Of a DNA stretch of 64,000 bases, positions 19,815 through 30,394 are shown one piece after another. Position 1 is the stretch's first letter. Each line of letters begins with the position of its first letter. The translations under genes were made by a program, and so were the position numbers. The notes under the pieces were generated by a model. The model was not told where the DNA came from. It saw only the letters and a list, made by a program, of their open reading frames with translations, and did no database searches. The stretch spans positions 739,001-803,000 of the forward strand of contig JAHDVF020001348.1 in NCBI GenBank assembly GCA_022606425.2. Direction: 5' to 3'. Source of the DNA: Lepidostoma basale. Taxonomy: Eukaryota; Arthropoda; Insecta; Trichoptera; Lepidostomatidae.

Positions 19815-20155
19815 GTGCTTTTGATATACTTATTGCCTCTATTATTTGAAAAATGTATCTTGTTCATATTTTATAATACCTCCTTCGACTGATGTTTATG
19901 AGATCGTTTTATTTATAATAAATAATAAATTTGATGGCTCTAAATCAAGGAACTTGAAATAATATCCTGAAGGGAGTACGGCTATATGAAATAAGCGAAT
20001 GCAATATGTAAAAGTTGCTCGAGGACCGCGAACTCGATACCCTTGGATTATATTTTATTGTTAGTTCAACTTTTTTGTTTTGTTTCCATCGTGACTTCAT
20101 TCCTACTTAAATTCACTTGATTTCATTTTCTGATATTAAATTATATTCATGACTA
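19815..20155. other. Unassigned AT-rich stretch
   Basis: Nothing recognised. Confidence 0.4.
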
Positions 20156-20455
20156 GCTGACCCGGCAACGCTTCGCTATTGCTAAATTCGAGTACATAAA
20201 TAAACCCAATATATATTCAACAAATACAATTAAAGTTCAATAACAATTCGTTTATTTATTGGATTAAATGCCATGTGTATGGATGCAAAAATGTGTGTCT
20301 ATATCTTTAAAACAAAGTTTCAATCCAAGCAAACTCGCTGTGAATTATAAACTTGAATACATATTACTAAGGTAATTGAAAAACTATTTTTTGAATATTT
20401 TATATGAAATTTAATAATCAAATAAACAATATTATATCACATTTGCAGAAAACAT
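20156..20455 (+). repeat. Repeat K, copy 1
   Basis: About 300 bp beginning CTAGCTGACCCGGCAACGCT; aligns along its length with 53728-54040. No TIR, coding frame or tail was identified. The class is unknown; the end is fused to LINE text at 20455. Confidence 0.6.
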
Positions 20456-20602
20456 TCATTATATTAAAGAAACAAAACTCTTGATTTTGTTGTCCATGAA
20501 ATTCACATCAGAGCCAATAAAGTAAGTTTCTACGATCGTGATTTCGGCACTGCGAGTCTGCTGGCGTGGAATAGTAATATAGATGATAATACTACAAAAG
20601 CC
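20455..20602 (+). mobile_element. L2/CR1-like LINE, C-terminal fragment
   Basis: Matches the LINE at 37362-37985 around GAGCCAATAAAG and GCGTGGAATAG, the codons for the conserved SFRSASPLAWNSL segment. It shares the 120-bp segment seen in the minus copies at 21950-22070 and 23808-23930. Confidence 0.65.
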
Positions 20603-20870
20603 TCCCTTCCCGACTTCCACAACTGTATCCCTCGCCGCTCTGCGCCATTGACCTCCTGCCACTCGTTTAATGTCATCAGACCATCTTACTTGTGATCTGC
20701 CAGAATTTGTGTAGCTGTTTCTCTTTCGCCACTCCAGGCCAGAAGATCTTATCACCCGTTGTCCTTGCTTTATGACCGATCCCATTCCATTTAAACATTA
20801 GTTATTTTACACGCTGCATCGGCAACTTTGGTCCGATCCTTGATTCATCAATTTTGGGCCCTGGAATTAA
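20603..20870 (-). mobile_element. RTE-C-type LINE, second subfamily
   Basis: The minus strand reads LEWRKRNSYTNSGRSQVRWS, DDIKRVAGGQWRRAARDT. It is the same C-terminal module as RTE-C but clearly diverged. A shorter relative lies at 24212-24350. Confidence 0.7.
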
Positions 20871-21059
20871 AAAAAAAAAAATTTGAATTGCCATAAGGCG
20901 GACACCGAAGAGACGCATAAGGCAAAATTTAAATTTCCATACAATGAATGAATTACAACTGTTTTTCACTTGTTTGCTGAAGATATTCTTCATATAAAAG
21001 GCAGTTCATGCTATATGCATAATAATAATAATAATAATTAGGCTAATTTGTCAAATTAA

Positions 21060-21666
21060 CTAACTAACTAACTAACCATCACGCCGTCTCCCCGAAAGTG
21101 TAAGCAGAGAGAATGGACTGTCACACTTTTACTGATGCGGCACTCCATCCTTCTCTTTTCGCCCCGCGGGAGGCGCGGTGTGATGGGTTGCGAACCTCAT
21201 CGCCACCAATAGGCATCTCCCGCGCACACTTCGATCGTCCAACACCCACAAAATAAATCTAAAACAAATAATATAAAATACAATGATATAAAATAAAATA
21301 ACAAAATAAAAATAATTTTACACAAAATGTTCTTTTTAGACGGTGCACATATTGTCTATTTAATTTATAATATGTTCCACGTATCCACTGTTTTTTAATT
21401 TAGCACATAATGTAATAACACATAATGTTTTTTCGATGTTGCACATGTTGACTTGGACGATCCGGACATTTGTGTTTATTTAATTTATGTTACACGTATC
21501 CACCATTTTTTAAATTATCTGTAGTAAGGCACTTAACCAGCAAGAACTTGAAAATAATATTGAAGAAATGATTCAAATTGTCATTGGAACAAATGAAAAA
21601 TTTATTTCTACACCTGTCAAAATTCTTTACAAAAACGATAAAACTAATAAAACCTTTTAATCTGAT
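21060..21666 (-). mobile_element. Chimeric non-autonomous retroposon (HH) riding on the RTE-A 3' end, copy 1
   Basis: A 607-bp insertion bounded by exact 16-bp repeats TAATTTGTCAAATTAA (21044-21059 and 21667-21682). On the minus strand it ends with the last ~55 bp of RTE-A (GACAGTCCATTC to GACGGCGTGATGG) and a (GTTA)n tail. The other ~550 bp are unrelated to RTE-A: a GC-rich block with GCGGTGTGATGGGTTGCGAA (plus-strand form), then two imperfect ~110-bp direct units, then an AT-rich 5' part. Copy 2 at 34715-35296 matches over its whole length, and copy 3 at 62825-62947 shares the same junction. The shared terminus suggests that RTE-A enzymes mobilise it, as in SINE/LINE pairs. Confidence 0.85.
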
Positions 21667-21674
21667 TAATTTGT

Positions 21675-21862
21675 CAAATTAATTAAACTAATCAGATTTT
21701 AAAGGTTGGTCATGTTAGAAGTCGGAGGAATCGACATGCGTGTATGACTCGTTGTATGAATGTGGAGGAAGCTAGAGAGGTTTGCCAGGATAGAGTAGTG
21801 TTATGGTCCATTCTCTCTGCCTACCCCTGTGGGGAAACGGCGTGATGGTTTGTTTGTTTGTT
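21675..21862 (+). mobile_element. RTE-A2 LINE, 3' part with (GTTT)n tail
   Basis: Carries the A2 variants LKVGHVRSRRNRHACMTRC, NVEEAREVCQDRV and SAYPCGETA, and ends in (GTTT)n instead of (GTTA)n. Flanking TAATTTGT at 21667-21674 and 21863-21870 fits an 8-bp target-site duplication in the older LINE. Confidence 0.85.
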
Positions 21863-21870
21863 TAATTTGT

Positions 21871-22391
21871 ATAATCGCCGTTTTCGTGAATAGCTCACCT
21901 CAAGGGCGCTTTGACATTGTTTTTAGTCATGAAAGGTGCATGTGACAACAGCGAAATCACGATCGTAGAAACTTACTTTATTGGCTCTGATGTGAATTTC
22001 ATGGACAACAAAATCAAGAATTTTGTTTCTCTAAACATATGAATGTTTTGTGCAAATGTGATATAATATTGTTTATTGATATACAGACAACCGTTGTTAA
22101 CATTTTATGCGATAATTTGAAAAGGTGGGTTTTTAGGTGATATTTAAAGTCTGTCGGATTGTCAATGCATCTGAGGCGTGCAGGAAGCATATTTCAGGCG
22201 GACGAACCTACTACTGTGAAAGCCCGAGCAACACAAAATTCAGATATACTCGTATAGGTGGCACGTTTGGGAATGTGCTTAATTATTGTCTATAAACTGT
22301 AAATTTAAAAACCTTACCTGAAATTAATAATGGAATTTTCATATATGAATGAAAACTACTAAAAGTAGCTTATGTGTAATGTAAAAATGTA
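21871..22391. repeat. Segmental duplication, partner of 23725-24212
   Basis: About 500 bp nearly identical to 23725-24212, in the same direction. It includes the L2 minus fragment, its 120-bp extra segment and the following AT-rich text through GTAGCTTATGTGTAATG. A 6-bp CTCGTA insertion at 22249-22254 and a short extra segment near 22200 distinguish this copy. Confidence 0.85.
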
Positions 22392-22439
22392 AAATGTAAT
22401 GTAAAAATTACTTTTAAGTTGATCAGATTGAAGTTTTTG

Positions 22440-22860
22440 GTTCGACATCATTATTAAATCATTAGGGAGTTTATTAAATTCTGTAGAGGCTATAAATTGT
22501 AAGGATTTTACACCGAATCTAGTTGAACGCAATGCTTCTTATTCTGTGAGCGCGTATCATGTTGGTGTACGTCCGTATTGAATATTGGTCGAGTATTAGA
22601 GCGCGTTGATGACTTTATTATTTGTATTATAGTTTTAGTGATCTCTAATTTTGGATGGATTTGAAATGGAATTATTTTCGTCTGAGAATATAGGGCCCTT
22701 ACATGAGTGTACCACGGTAGACGGAAAATATTTCTAACAGCCCGATTTTGGATCACCTGAATCTCATTAGCTTTCTTCTTTGTAATAAAGCCCCAAATAC
22801 AGGAAAGGTAAGACAGATGAGAATGTATCATGGAGTAGTAAACATAAATTGTCTATATTC
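22440..22860 (-). mobile_element. CR1/jockey-like LINE, RT C-terminal fragment
   Basis: The minus frame 22508-22831 encodes MIHSHLSYLSCIWGFITKK, QVIQNRAVRNIFRLPW and IHPKLEI, the thumb region after the RT palm of CR1/jockey-type LINEs. After a frameshift near 22540 the text continues FGVKSLQFIASTEFNKLPND. Unrelated in sequence to RTE families. Diverged and truncated at both ends. Confidence 0.75.
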
Positions 22861-22974
22861 TTATGTAACGAATTAAACCAATTAATCCAATTTAAACCTG
22901 TACATACCATTCCAAATTAGTTCATAAAGATAACAACATTGTCTTGTGATACGCATATATCGAAGTGTGGGATC

Positions 22975-23066
22975 CATCCTCTGGACATGCGAACTCCAGT
23001 ATCTTCTGCGTTGTTTTCCCATCCTCTGCACATGCGCAATCCATTATCTTCTGCGTTGTCTTCCCC
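22975..23066. repeat. Two-copy tandem repeat, 45-46 bp unit, derived from RTE-H
   Basis: Two units starting at 22975 and 23020 read CATCCTCTGGACATGCGAAC and CATCCTCTGCACATGCGCAA. The unit matches the minus-strand RTE-H text near 60455-60500 (ECARAEDGW). Confidence 0.75.
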
Positions 23067-23724
23067 ATCCTCAAGCAAATGAAATAACCTGAAATCAATT
23101 TCATTATCTTTGAATATTTTAAATCTCAGCATAATGTAGAATTTAATGGTCAAAAATGGAATATTACTGGACTCTTCTAACTGAGGCAGCTAATGCTGCA
23201 TATAAGGATATGTTTACCTATCACAGCATTTGTTTTCAGAGAAAAACTAAAACAGCTGAAGTAACTCATAGTGTATTTGGGTATGTGTGCTGCTGGAATT
23301 ACTCAGTGGAATGGAAAATAAAGAAGAATTGCAACATGCAGATGCACCAATATGGCTCATTATCAAAATAATTTCAATCCCAATACAAAAATATCCCCAT
23401 TAGACCAGTGGTCTCTCACAACCAGGCAATTATTTTATCAAAACTTAATATCTAATCCCAAAGATATAGATTTTCGCCCTGCCAGAACAATTTTACATTA
23501 AAACAACATTATTAAAATAGATTATACCAATTAACTAATTATTACACAACGAAACGTCATAGCCTTGTGCTAAAGAAATAACAAAAATTTTACAAAAGCA
23601 TTCATTACAACCAGACTCCTTCATATAAATTGTCTATATTCTTATATATACAAAATAAACCAATTAATTCAAAATTTAAACCTGTACATATCAAAATATA
23701 AACATTGAACTTACGGAACTGATA

Positions 23725-24212
23725 ATCGCCGTTTTCGTGAATAGCTCACCTCAAGGGCGCTTTGACAATGTTTTTAGTCATGAAAGGTGCATGTAACAAC
23801 AGCGAAATCACGATCGTAGAAACTTACTTTATTGGCTCTGATGTGAATTTCATGGACAACAAAATCAAGAATTTTGTTTCTCTAAACATATGAATGTTTT
23901 GTGCAAATGTGATATAATATTGTTTATTGATATACAGACAACCGTTGTTACCATTTTATGCGATAATTTGAAAAGGTGGGTTTTTAGGTGAGAATTAAAG
24001 TCTGTCGGCTTGTCAATGCATCTGAGGCGTGCAGGAAGCATATTTCAGGCAGCCCGAGCAACACAAAATTCAGATATATAGGTGGCACGTTTGGGAATGT
24101 GCTTAATTATTGTCTATAAACTGTAAATTTAAAAACTTTACCTGAAATTAATAATGGAATTTTCATATATGAATGAAAACTACTAAAAGTAGCTTATGTG
24201 TAATGTAAAAAT
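23725..24212. repeat. Segmental duplication, partner of 21871-22391
   Basis: Second copy of the L2-containing block, lacking the 6-bp CTCGTA insertion of the first copy. Flanking text at 23625-23700 also matches 22841-22910, so the duplicated unit may be larger and rearranged. Confidence 0.8.
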
Positions 24213-24350
24213 GAGCCGGTTTTCATTCGCCACTCCAGGGTACATCTAATTCACTGATCATCCGTTGTTTGATTGATCTAATTCCATTTTAACGAAGTTA
24301 TTTTGCACGCTGCATCGGTAATTTTCGTCCCATCTCTGATCCGTTACTTT
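24212..24350 (-). mobile_element. RTE-C-type LINE scrap
   Basis: Shares TTCGCCACTCCAGG and CACGCTGCATCGG with 20690-20850. Diverged, no frame. Confidence 0.5.
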
Positions 24351-25135
24351 ATTTTCCTAGAAATAAACGGAAAAAGTCATAAGAATTGTGTCATTCATTC
24401 ATATTGTAATTCATATTGTATATCATTAGAACTTTCTTACCGTTGCTGTGGTAATGTAACAATTTCCCTGACCAAAGTATGCGTATAAAGAAAACAGCAA
24501 AATAGAATAAACTGAAAATATATTTATGAATTAGAAATATAAATATTATATTATACTTACGGAAGCAAGTTTCTTCATATTCTTGTAGAGCTTCGACGTC
24601 CAATATTTTATATTTTCGCTATCATCCTTTGAAATAACCTGAACAATTTAATTATCATTGAATATTTTTAATCCCAAAAACTTCATAACCTAAAAGTACC
24701 GAAACTTCATACCTACAAAATATTACGACGTACAAAGATATTGTGACAGTTCAGAGACCACGTGACCAATCGAACGGCTAGAACTCTAGAAAACGAATAT
24801 CATTAAGTAATCACCGTCGAACGTAAGAGAAACGAATAAGTTTCAGCCACACGAAAAAATAAAATTTCGTTCATAACCTCAAATTGACGCGTAAAAATTA
24901 TACTCGCCAAAATTAAGAAGTATAATTACCTGTCTGCATTAGTGTACATTAAAATATGGCCAATAAAATATACTGTACCAATTAAACAACCAATTATTTT
25001 AGTACGTAATAAGCAAAACGTATTAAGTATTATACATCCCAAAGTAAAACGCAATATATTGGACTGTCAGAAAGCAAAACACATTGTTGCCACTACACAA
25101 AATTACATGGAGACTGAATTCTCTCCAGACCGTGT
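24351..25135. other. Unassigned AT-rich stretch
   Basis: No repeat or exon recognised; a 68-codon frame at 24942-25148 has no family resemblance. Confidence 0.4.
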
Positions 25136-25201
25136 CAAACGAATATAGACTCAAAAGATTGATACTCAGGTGATACGAACATTAAGGTCTATATTCGTTT
25201 G
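25136..25201. repeat. 15-bp perfect inverted repeat, 36-bp loop
   Basis: CAAACGAATATAGAC at 25136-25150 pairs exactly with 25187-25201. Could be a mini-MITE or a transcription hairpin. Confidence 0.8.
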
Positions 25202-25565
25202 CACTACGAAAATTTTCAATTAATTGATTAATTTATAAAGTTAATTAGAGCTCGATTAATAACGAAAATATGCCTATGACGACCGCTAAATTCCAATTAG
25301 TCCATTCCCCAAGATACAGAAGGATCTGATGAGGAATCACCGAGAAATTAGGAGACACACACAACCCAGCTTGTGTTTTATTTATATGTAGATAACATAC
25401 CACACGCAAAACCACAAAAAATCCGCAGTAAGTTTATAAAGTCTTGGTTATCTTTTTTTATATACGAGTATTAACTTTCGTTATACGACACATTAACAAC
25501 GAATTCTATTTGGTGACATTGTGAATTATATCGTTGAATGATTAAGAAATAATTTAATAGCCTGC

Positions 25566-25713
25566 ATGAATCAAAATTATTTCCAGTTTAACAATGAAAT
25601 TTATAAACAGACACAAGGATTTGCAATGGGTGCTCCTACCAGCCCCTTATTCGCAGATATTTTTGTAAATGATTTAGAAAATAAGATTTTTAATTGTAAT
25701 TACAATTTGTTAT
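25566..25713 (+). mobile_element. Penelope-like element, RT fragment
   Basis: One frame reads QNYFQFNNEIY then IYKQTQGFAMGAPTSPLFA, DIFVNDLEN. The phrase Y-Q--G-AMG-P-SP--A is the RT signature of Penelope-like retroelements around motif B. Only about 48 codons remain, ending at a stop. Confidence 0.75.
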
Positions 25714-25849
25714 AAACATTTTAATTTGAAAACGATATGTGAATGATATTTTTTGTATATGGTACGTATATTTTTTGTATGGGTTTTGTATATGACAGAT
25801 ACAGACCGGCAATTCTACCATCGGAAACTTGCCGAACGTTTTTATAAAG

Positions 25850-26095
25850 GACTCCCTTCACATCCTAACCCCACAATAAAATACCTCTCAAATTACGACC
25901 CAAACACCTCCAGCCGCCACAAGCGCCCAAAATCGATCCTCCTTCAGAGGAACACTCCGGGCCACACAAATCATGCCCCCGCATAAACTAACAACCCACC
26001 AAATCACCTTCCAACTATGTTCCCATCAGACGTAAGAGGAATAGCCACATGAGCTGAACCTCTGTAAGCCAGAAGATCCAAGTCCAAGTCCAAGG
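25850..26095 (+). repeat. Repeat Q with (AAGTCC)n tail
   Basis: About 245 bp ending GCCAGAAGATCCAAGTCCAA in a hexamer tail. Close copy at 34433-34662; shorter ones at 31680-31848, 43705-43826, 18645 and 19190. The short reiterated 3' tail is like that of a retroposon. No polymerase III boxes or long frame seen; class uncertain. Confidence 0.65.
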
Positions 26096-26117
26096 TACAG
26101 ACCGGCAATTAAATTAA

Positions 26118-26545
26118 TTTCTTCTTCTTCGATGGCCCTACAGTACATATCGAATATTAGCCTCCAGTATTCTTCGCCTCCAACTCCTCCTGTCCTCCGT
26201 TTCGACTCTGCAATCTGACACTCGTAACAATTTCGCCCCGTCTCTCCCAACTTCATCCTCCCATCGCAGCCTTGGTCGTCCGATTGGTCTTCTACCACCT
26301 GGGTGCCACTCCAGCATTCTTTTTTGGGTTCGCGATGACGGCATCATCTCAGTCTATTCAGTCTGACCAGTGTGGAGAGACTGGGAGCTTTGTAAATATA
26401 GTACAGCTCGTCATTATGCCGCACTCTCCACCCTTCACTGTCATTCACAGGTCCCAGAATTCTGCGCAGCAACCTTCTCTCAAAAGTATCCAATCGCTCT
26501 GCGGATTTTGCTGTCATTATCCATGACTCACACCTTTAGGTCACT
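26118..26545 (-). mobile_element. RTE-G LINE, 3' part
   Basis: The minus strand encodes FERRLLRRILGP and VNDSEGWRVRHNDELYYIY, then RLNRLRW, EWHPGGRRPIGRPRLRWEDE and RRILEANIRYVL, then a (GAA)n tail. These are the typical C-terminal motifs of an RTE-type protein. Two frameshifts break it. Confidence 0.8.
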
Positions 26546-26799
26546 ACTTTTCGTGTTTTATACAGGATGATTTTGGTTTTCCGGTATACGTTTCTTGATT
26601 TGAGCACTGGTAGTAGAGGGAAGAGGGTTGACATTGTAGAGTAAGATGGGATCAGTGTTATTTTTAAGAAAATGGTGTTTCCGACGAGAAAAAAAGAGGA
26701 AAGAAGATACAATTAAATTTGAATTAACCACCCTTTGTTGAAAATCCAGGATTTCGTATACAGGTATAAGTATACATTTACAAATATTTGTAATTATTC

Positions 26800-27228
26800 T
26801 GGTCAATTCTTTGGCATATAGAATGGAATAATACTCCTGGCGGCTTCTAACAATACCTTAATTAGGCGACAGCCTTCGCATTGTGTTAATAAGGTAGTTT
26901 GCTAAATGCCGAAAATCATTCTCCATAGATGGCGTTAGTGGGTCGGTTGTATAGGTTAATCTTGAAAAATTCACAAGTGCAATCAAATCTACATAGATGG
27001 CTGATTGAAACTGACACGTGAAGATAGATATGGATTTGAAGTATACGAGTATATACATCTTCCAAAATTTGTTCTGCATGATCATAATAACAAAGGTGGA
27101 ATGGGGAATCTTGTAATTACATAAAGCGTGCGCTTAACCCAACCAATGACAGGTCATAAGTCCTGTAAACACCTTGATCATCCATATTCAGTTTCTAGTT
27201 TGCGTCTTCGTCTCTATTGAGATACAAT
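26800..27228. mobile_element. MITE family M, diverged copy 3
   Basis: The right end keeps CGTCTCTATTGAGATACAATT and AACCCAACCAATGACAGGTC. The left half is unlike copies 1 and 2. Copy 4 (28702-29128) aligns over the whole length. Copy 3 has an extra CGAGTA inside TATATA at 27044-27051. Confidence 0.75.
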
Positions 27229-27329
27229 TAAAATAGGAAAGAAGAGAATTTTGAAACTCTTTTAACGAATTATTTGAGAAATCTAAAAAATCGATGTCAC
27301 AATAAATGTTGAGGAGACTATAGATGTAT

Positions 27330-27580
27330 GTTTTATATATATAAGAGTGGCGGGCCATCCTCTCTGCCTTCTTCTTTTTTCTTCGTTTCCTTATTACTGA
27401 GGTTCGTAATCTATGGAACTGCTCGTGGTCAAAACAAAACGCCTTCAATCCTCTCTGTTCTCCGCAGTCCGTACCACCGAGTAGAGGTTTCCCCCGGTCG
27501 TCTCTTAAATCTGGTCACACCACCGCGCAGGAGATCTGCCTCTCTGTCTACCCCTTCTCTAAAACAGGGGAATGGTTAGT
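27330..27580 (+). mobile_element. RTE-A 3' end split by an insertion
   Basis: GAGTGGCGGGCCATCCTCTC at about 27343 and TACCCCTTCTCTAAAACAGG before GGTTAGTTAA at about 27575 are RTE-A 3'-end text. The roughly 150 bp between contain GGTTTCCCCCGGTC and CTCTCTGTTCTC, shared with 56625-56735. The CTCTCTGCC word repeats at both sides, compatible with insertion or local duplication. Confidence 0.5.
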
Positions 27581-28125
27581 TAATTTTGATAACAAGTTAT
27601 TGTGTTCTTACAAATGATGATAATGAAATATTATATGTTATTTAGATACTGCCATTTTAAAATAATCCAATTTATATTATCAACGAAACAAAACTAAAAT
27701 ATTCATGTGTCTAATACAAGTCATTTGTTTTTCTTTTTATCTTAATGCTGCTTTTAAAATTCCATGTAAGGTCTAATAGTTAACGGCTTATGGTCATAAA
27801 ATACAATCAAACATTCATTTTTTACATCAAACTAAATCACTGTTTATTTTGATCCACTTTTGCGAAATTAATATAATTTTTATAATTATAAGAAAGTGAC
27901 CTATTTCGACAATATTATAATAACGGTAATACTAAGACGTTAGTGCTTACTTAGTGCTAAGCTAGGTGATAAATTGTTTCACTATATAGTCGCAAAGCGA
28001 TAGTACGCCGTACGTTGGTACGCTAGGTTGCTTGCAGCGTAGCACTAGGCACCATGCAAGGATTCTTCCTGTGTATGACAAAGACAAACAATATCTCTCA
28101 CAAAAAGTTCATTAAACCATGTTTT
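27581..28125. other. Unassigned AT-rich stretch
   Basis: Nothing recognised. Confidence 0.4.
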
Positions 28126-28129
28126 TATT

Positions 28130-28215
28130 AACTACATCCACTTGTTGTCTTTATTTTGACAGCGACCCGTTTCACTAGGCTCGCTGACATCACCAGACTA
28201 GTGACACTGTTATAA
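28130..28215 (-). repeat. Penelope-type terminal repeat, hammerhead-like word
   Basis: The minus strand reads CTGGTGATGTCAGCGAGCC, then GTGAAACGGGTCGCTGTC. The order TGATG, a short hairpin and GAAAC--GTC is the same as in 38615-38660 and 61415-61460, but the first box is CTGGTGA. Confidence 0.5.
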
Positions 28216-28414
28216 ACTTACTACTTTATATACATACAGATCAGAGATAGTAAAAATGTTTCGACACAAAATTAACAATTAAATTCATTAGTGTTTAAAA
28301 TAAATATATCACTATTTTAAACGATAGTGTATAGATATGTCAATGTGCTTAAAAGCAAAATTTTAATTGACTTTACTATCGTATTAAAATTTTGAAAATA
28401 AATTTTACATAATG

Positions 28415-29465
28415 TACCAACACGCCGTCTCTACGAAGCAGTAGCCAAATGGACATAATAACCAAACAATGGACCGCCACACTGTTCTATCCTGATACAA
28501 CTATCGCGATTTCTCCACTTTCACACACCGTGATATGCACGCTCGTCGATTGTTCCTACTTCAAACATAGCCACCTTTCAGTAATTTATTAATTTGGTCA
28601 TACAATTCTTCCGTGGTCTTTATCGACTTATTATTCCATTCACTCTACTTGTATTAATATTTTTATCCATTCTTCCCTCATCTATTATATTCGTTCCATA
28701 GTTCCGTTCTTTGGCATATAGAATGGAATAATACTCCTAGCGGCTTCTAACAATATGTTGGTCAGCAGCCTTCACTTTGTGTTAATAAGGTAGTTTGCTA
28801 AATGCCGAAAATCATTCTCCATAGATGGCGTTAGTGGGTCGGTTGTATAGGTTAATTCTTGAAAAAATTCACTAGTGCAACCAAATCTACATAGATGGCT
28901 GACTGAAACTGCCACGTGAAGATAAATATGGATTTTGAAGTATATATACATCTTCCAAAATTTGTCATGCATGATCACAAATAACAAAGGTGGAATGGGG
29001 AATGTTGTAATTACATAAAGCGTGCGCTTAACCCAACCAATGACAGGTCATAAGTCCTGTAAACACCTTGATCATCCATGTTCAGTTTCCAGTTTGCGTC
29101 TTCGTCTCTATTGAGATACAATTAAAATTGGTTTCATATGTTAAAACCATCTAAATGAACCTCTCTTAATTTTATTTACGACCCATTATCCGCCTTACAT
29201 TTTTTACTAAATTTTTCATTGGATACATAGTTTTTTTTTGCACATTCTTCTTAGTGATCTCATTTCTACTTTCATTATTCTTTTGACAACTCCAAGCTTC
29301 ACTTCCATACGCAAGTGTCGGCACTTGATCCCCATAAAGCACTGCCATACTCGTATTTGCATCAGGCGATATATTTCCAGCGCAGCGATGATTTTGAAGG
29401 CACCAATTATTTTATTTCCAGAACCAACCCTTCTTTTGATGTCTTTCTCCATTTACTACATTACT
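28415..29465 (-). mobile_element. RTE-A-like LINE, old copy interrupted by MITE M
   Basis: 28415-28701 carries the 3' part. 29130-29465 carries the upstream part: KDIKRRVGSGNKIIGAFKII, then VEMRSLRRMCKKKL. MITE copy 4 sits between them. Several stops and frameshifts. TACTCGTA at 29348-29355 is an extra hexamer compared with the paralogue at 62565-62575. Confidence 0.75.
28702..29128. mobile_element. MITE family M, copy 4, inside an RTE-A copy
   Basis: Near-duplicate of 26800-27228. Inserted in the CGTTTCATATG region of the RTE-A copy. Right terminus CTCTATTGAGATACAATTAA. Non-coding. Confidence 0.75.
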
Positions 29466-29517
29466 TTGAACATTATATTTTATAGTTCCCGAATATTTTA
29501 TAGTGAAATCGGAATGA

Positions 29518-30394
29518 ACTGAGTCTTGGGGCCATAAATCATTTCCCTATGTCTATCTCGCTTGCTCTTACGGGCCTTATGGAGCGGTTTAGGGTTGGAC
29601 GTAACAATAAAATAAATATATCGATAAGTAACGTTTATTATCGTATCTTGTTCATAAACTTTAACGAGTTAACAATGTTTTGATATTAATCTTTATTTAT
29701 GGGTTTTATGTGCGTTTAAATTAGTATGAAATTAGTGACTACCAGATACTAAATTAAATACCAGTAAAAACCGAAAAAAAATTTAATTTTAAAATTTGTA
29801 TACCGTATGTCTATAAACACAGAAAGAAAGTTAAGTATAAAAAACAAAGTAGATCATATTAAAAGAGCCGTTTATATTACAAAAAAATGTATCAATCCCG
29901 ATCGGAGTCTTCTTCATCAGTGTCTTCTGCCAAATTTATTATAAGTTTCTGGTTTCTTAAAATTTGCCCTTGGTGTACAGGGCCTGCCTAATTGCAATAA
30001 TTCAGTCTTTATTCGGTCCACTGTCGCTCTACTCACACCACAAATAAACGCGGCCGTGCATACGTTGTGAATCACTGTTGGAGTTTGAGGGCTAATATCG
30101 CCATGTAATTTATTCAAATCAACGTTAGAAAATAAACTATCCATAGTGCGCAACGAGTGGTGACACACGAATGTATTTATTTAATTGCTGTAAACACATT
30201 TATAGCAACAACAAAAAAAAACACGCACTGCAATTGGTAAAGACCAATCATTAGTGACCCATAATACATATCATAACGTACAGATCATATAAAATCATTA
30301 TAGTCGATCGTATCGTATATCGATCGACAAAAAAATCGATAACGGTCGCTTCCCATCCCTATCTCTATTGACATTTATGGCCCCAAGACTCAGT
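29518..30394 (-). mobile_element. 877-bp TIR transposon with an HTH-like peptide
   Basis: Ends are inverted copies of AACTGAGTCTTGGGGCCATA (29518 on; complement ends at about 30394). The minus frame 29917-30168 (83 codons) includes PTVIHNVCTAAFICGVSRAT, then VDRIKTELLQLGRPCTPR, shaped like the N-terminal helix-turn-helix of a transposase (--ICGVSRATVDRI). The catalytic domain is absent, so it is non-autonomous. Superfamily not determined; no clear target duplication. Confidence 0.7.

Larger units (their letters stand above)
21017..22400 (-). mobile_element. L2/CR1-like LINE 3' part, interrupted by two nested insertions
   Basis: The (AAT)n tail and ATTAGGCTAATTTGT lie at 21017-21051. The element resumes at 21863-21871 with AATTTGTATAATCGCCGTTT. 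At 45390-45430 the same two parts are contiguous. The body on the minus strand codes for the C-terminal TDFK-HLKTHLF-like segment near 22100-22170. It contains a 120-bp segment absent from the 45390 copy but present in the copy at 23725. Confidence 0.85.

Noticed and set aside
22975..23066. CRISPR array
   Set aside because: Two direct 45-46 bp units without spacers, derived from RTE-H; eukaryotic context.
24942..25148. 68-codon frame as a gene
   Set aside because: No recognisable domain, AT-rich composition like the surroundings.
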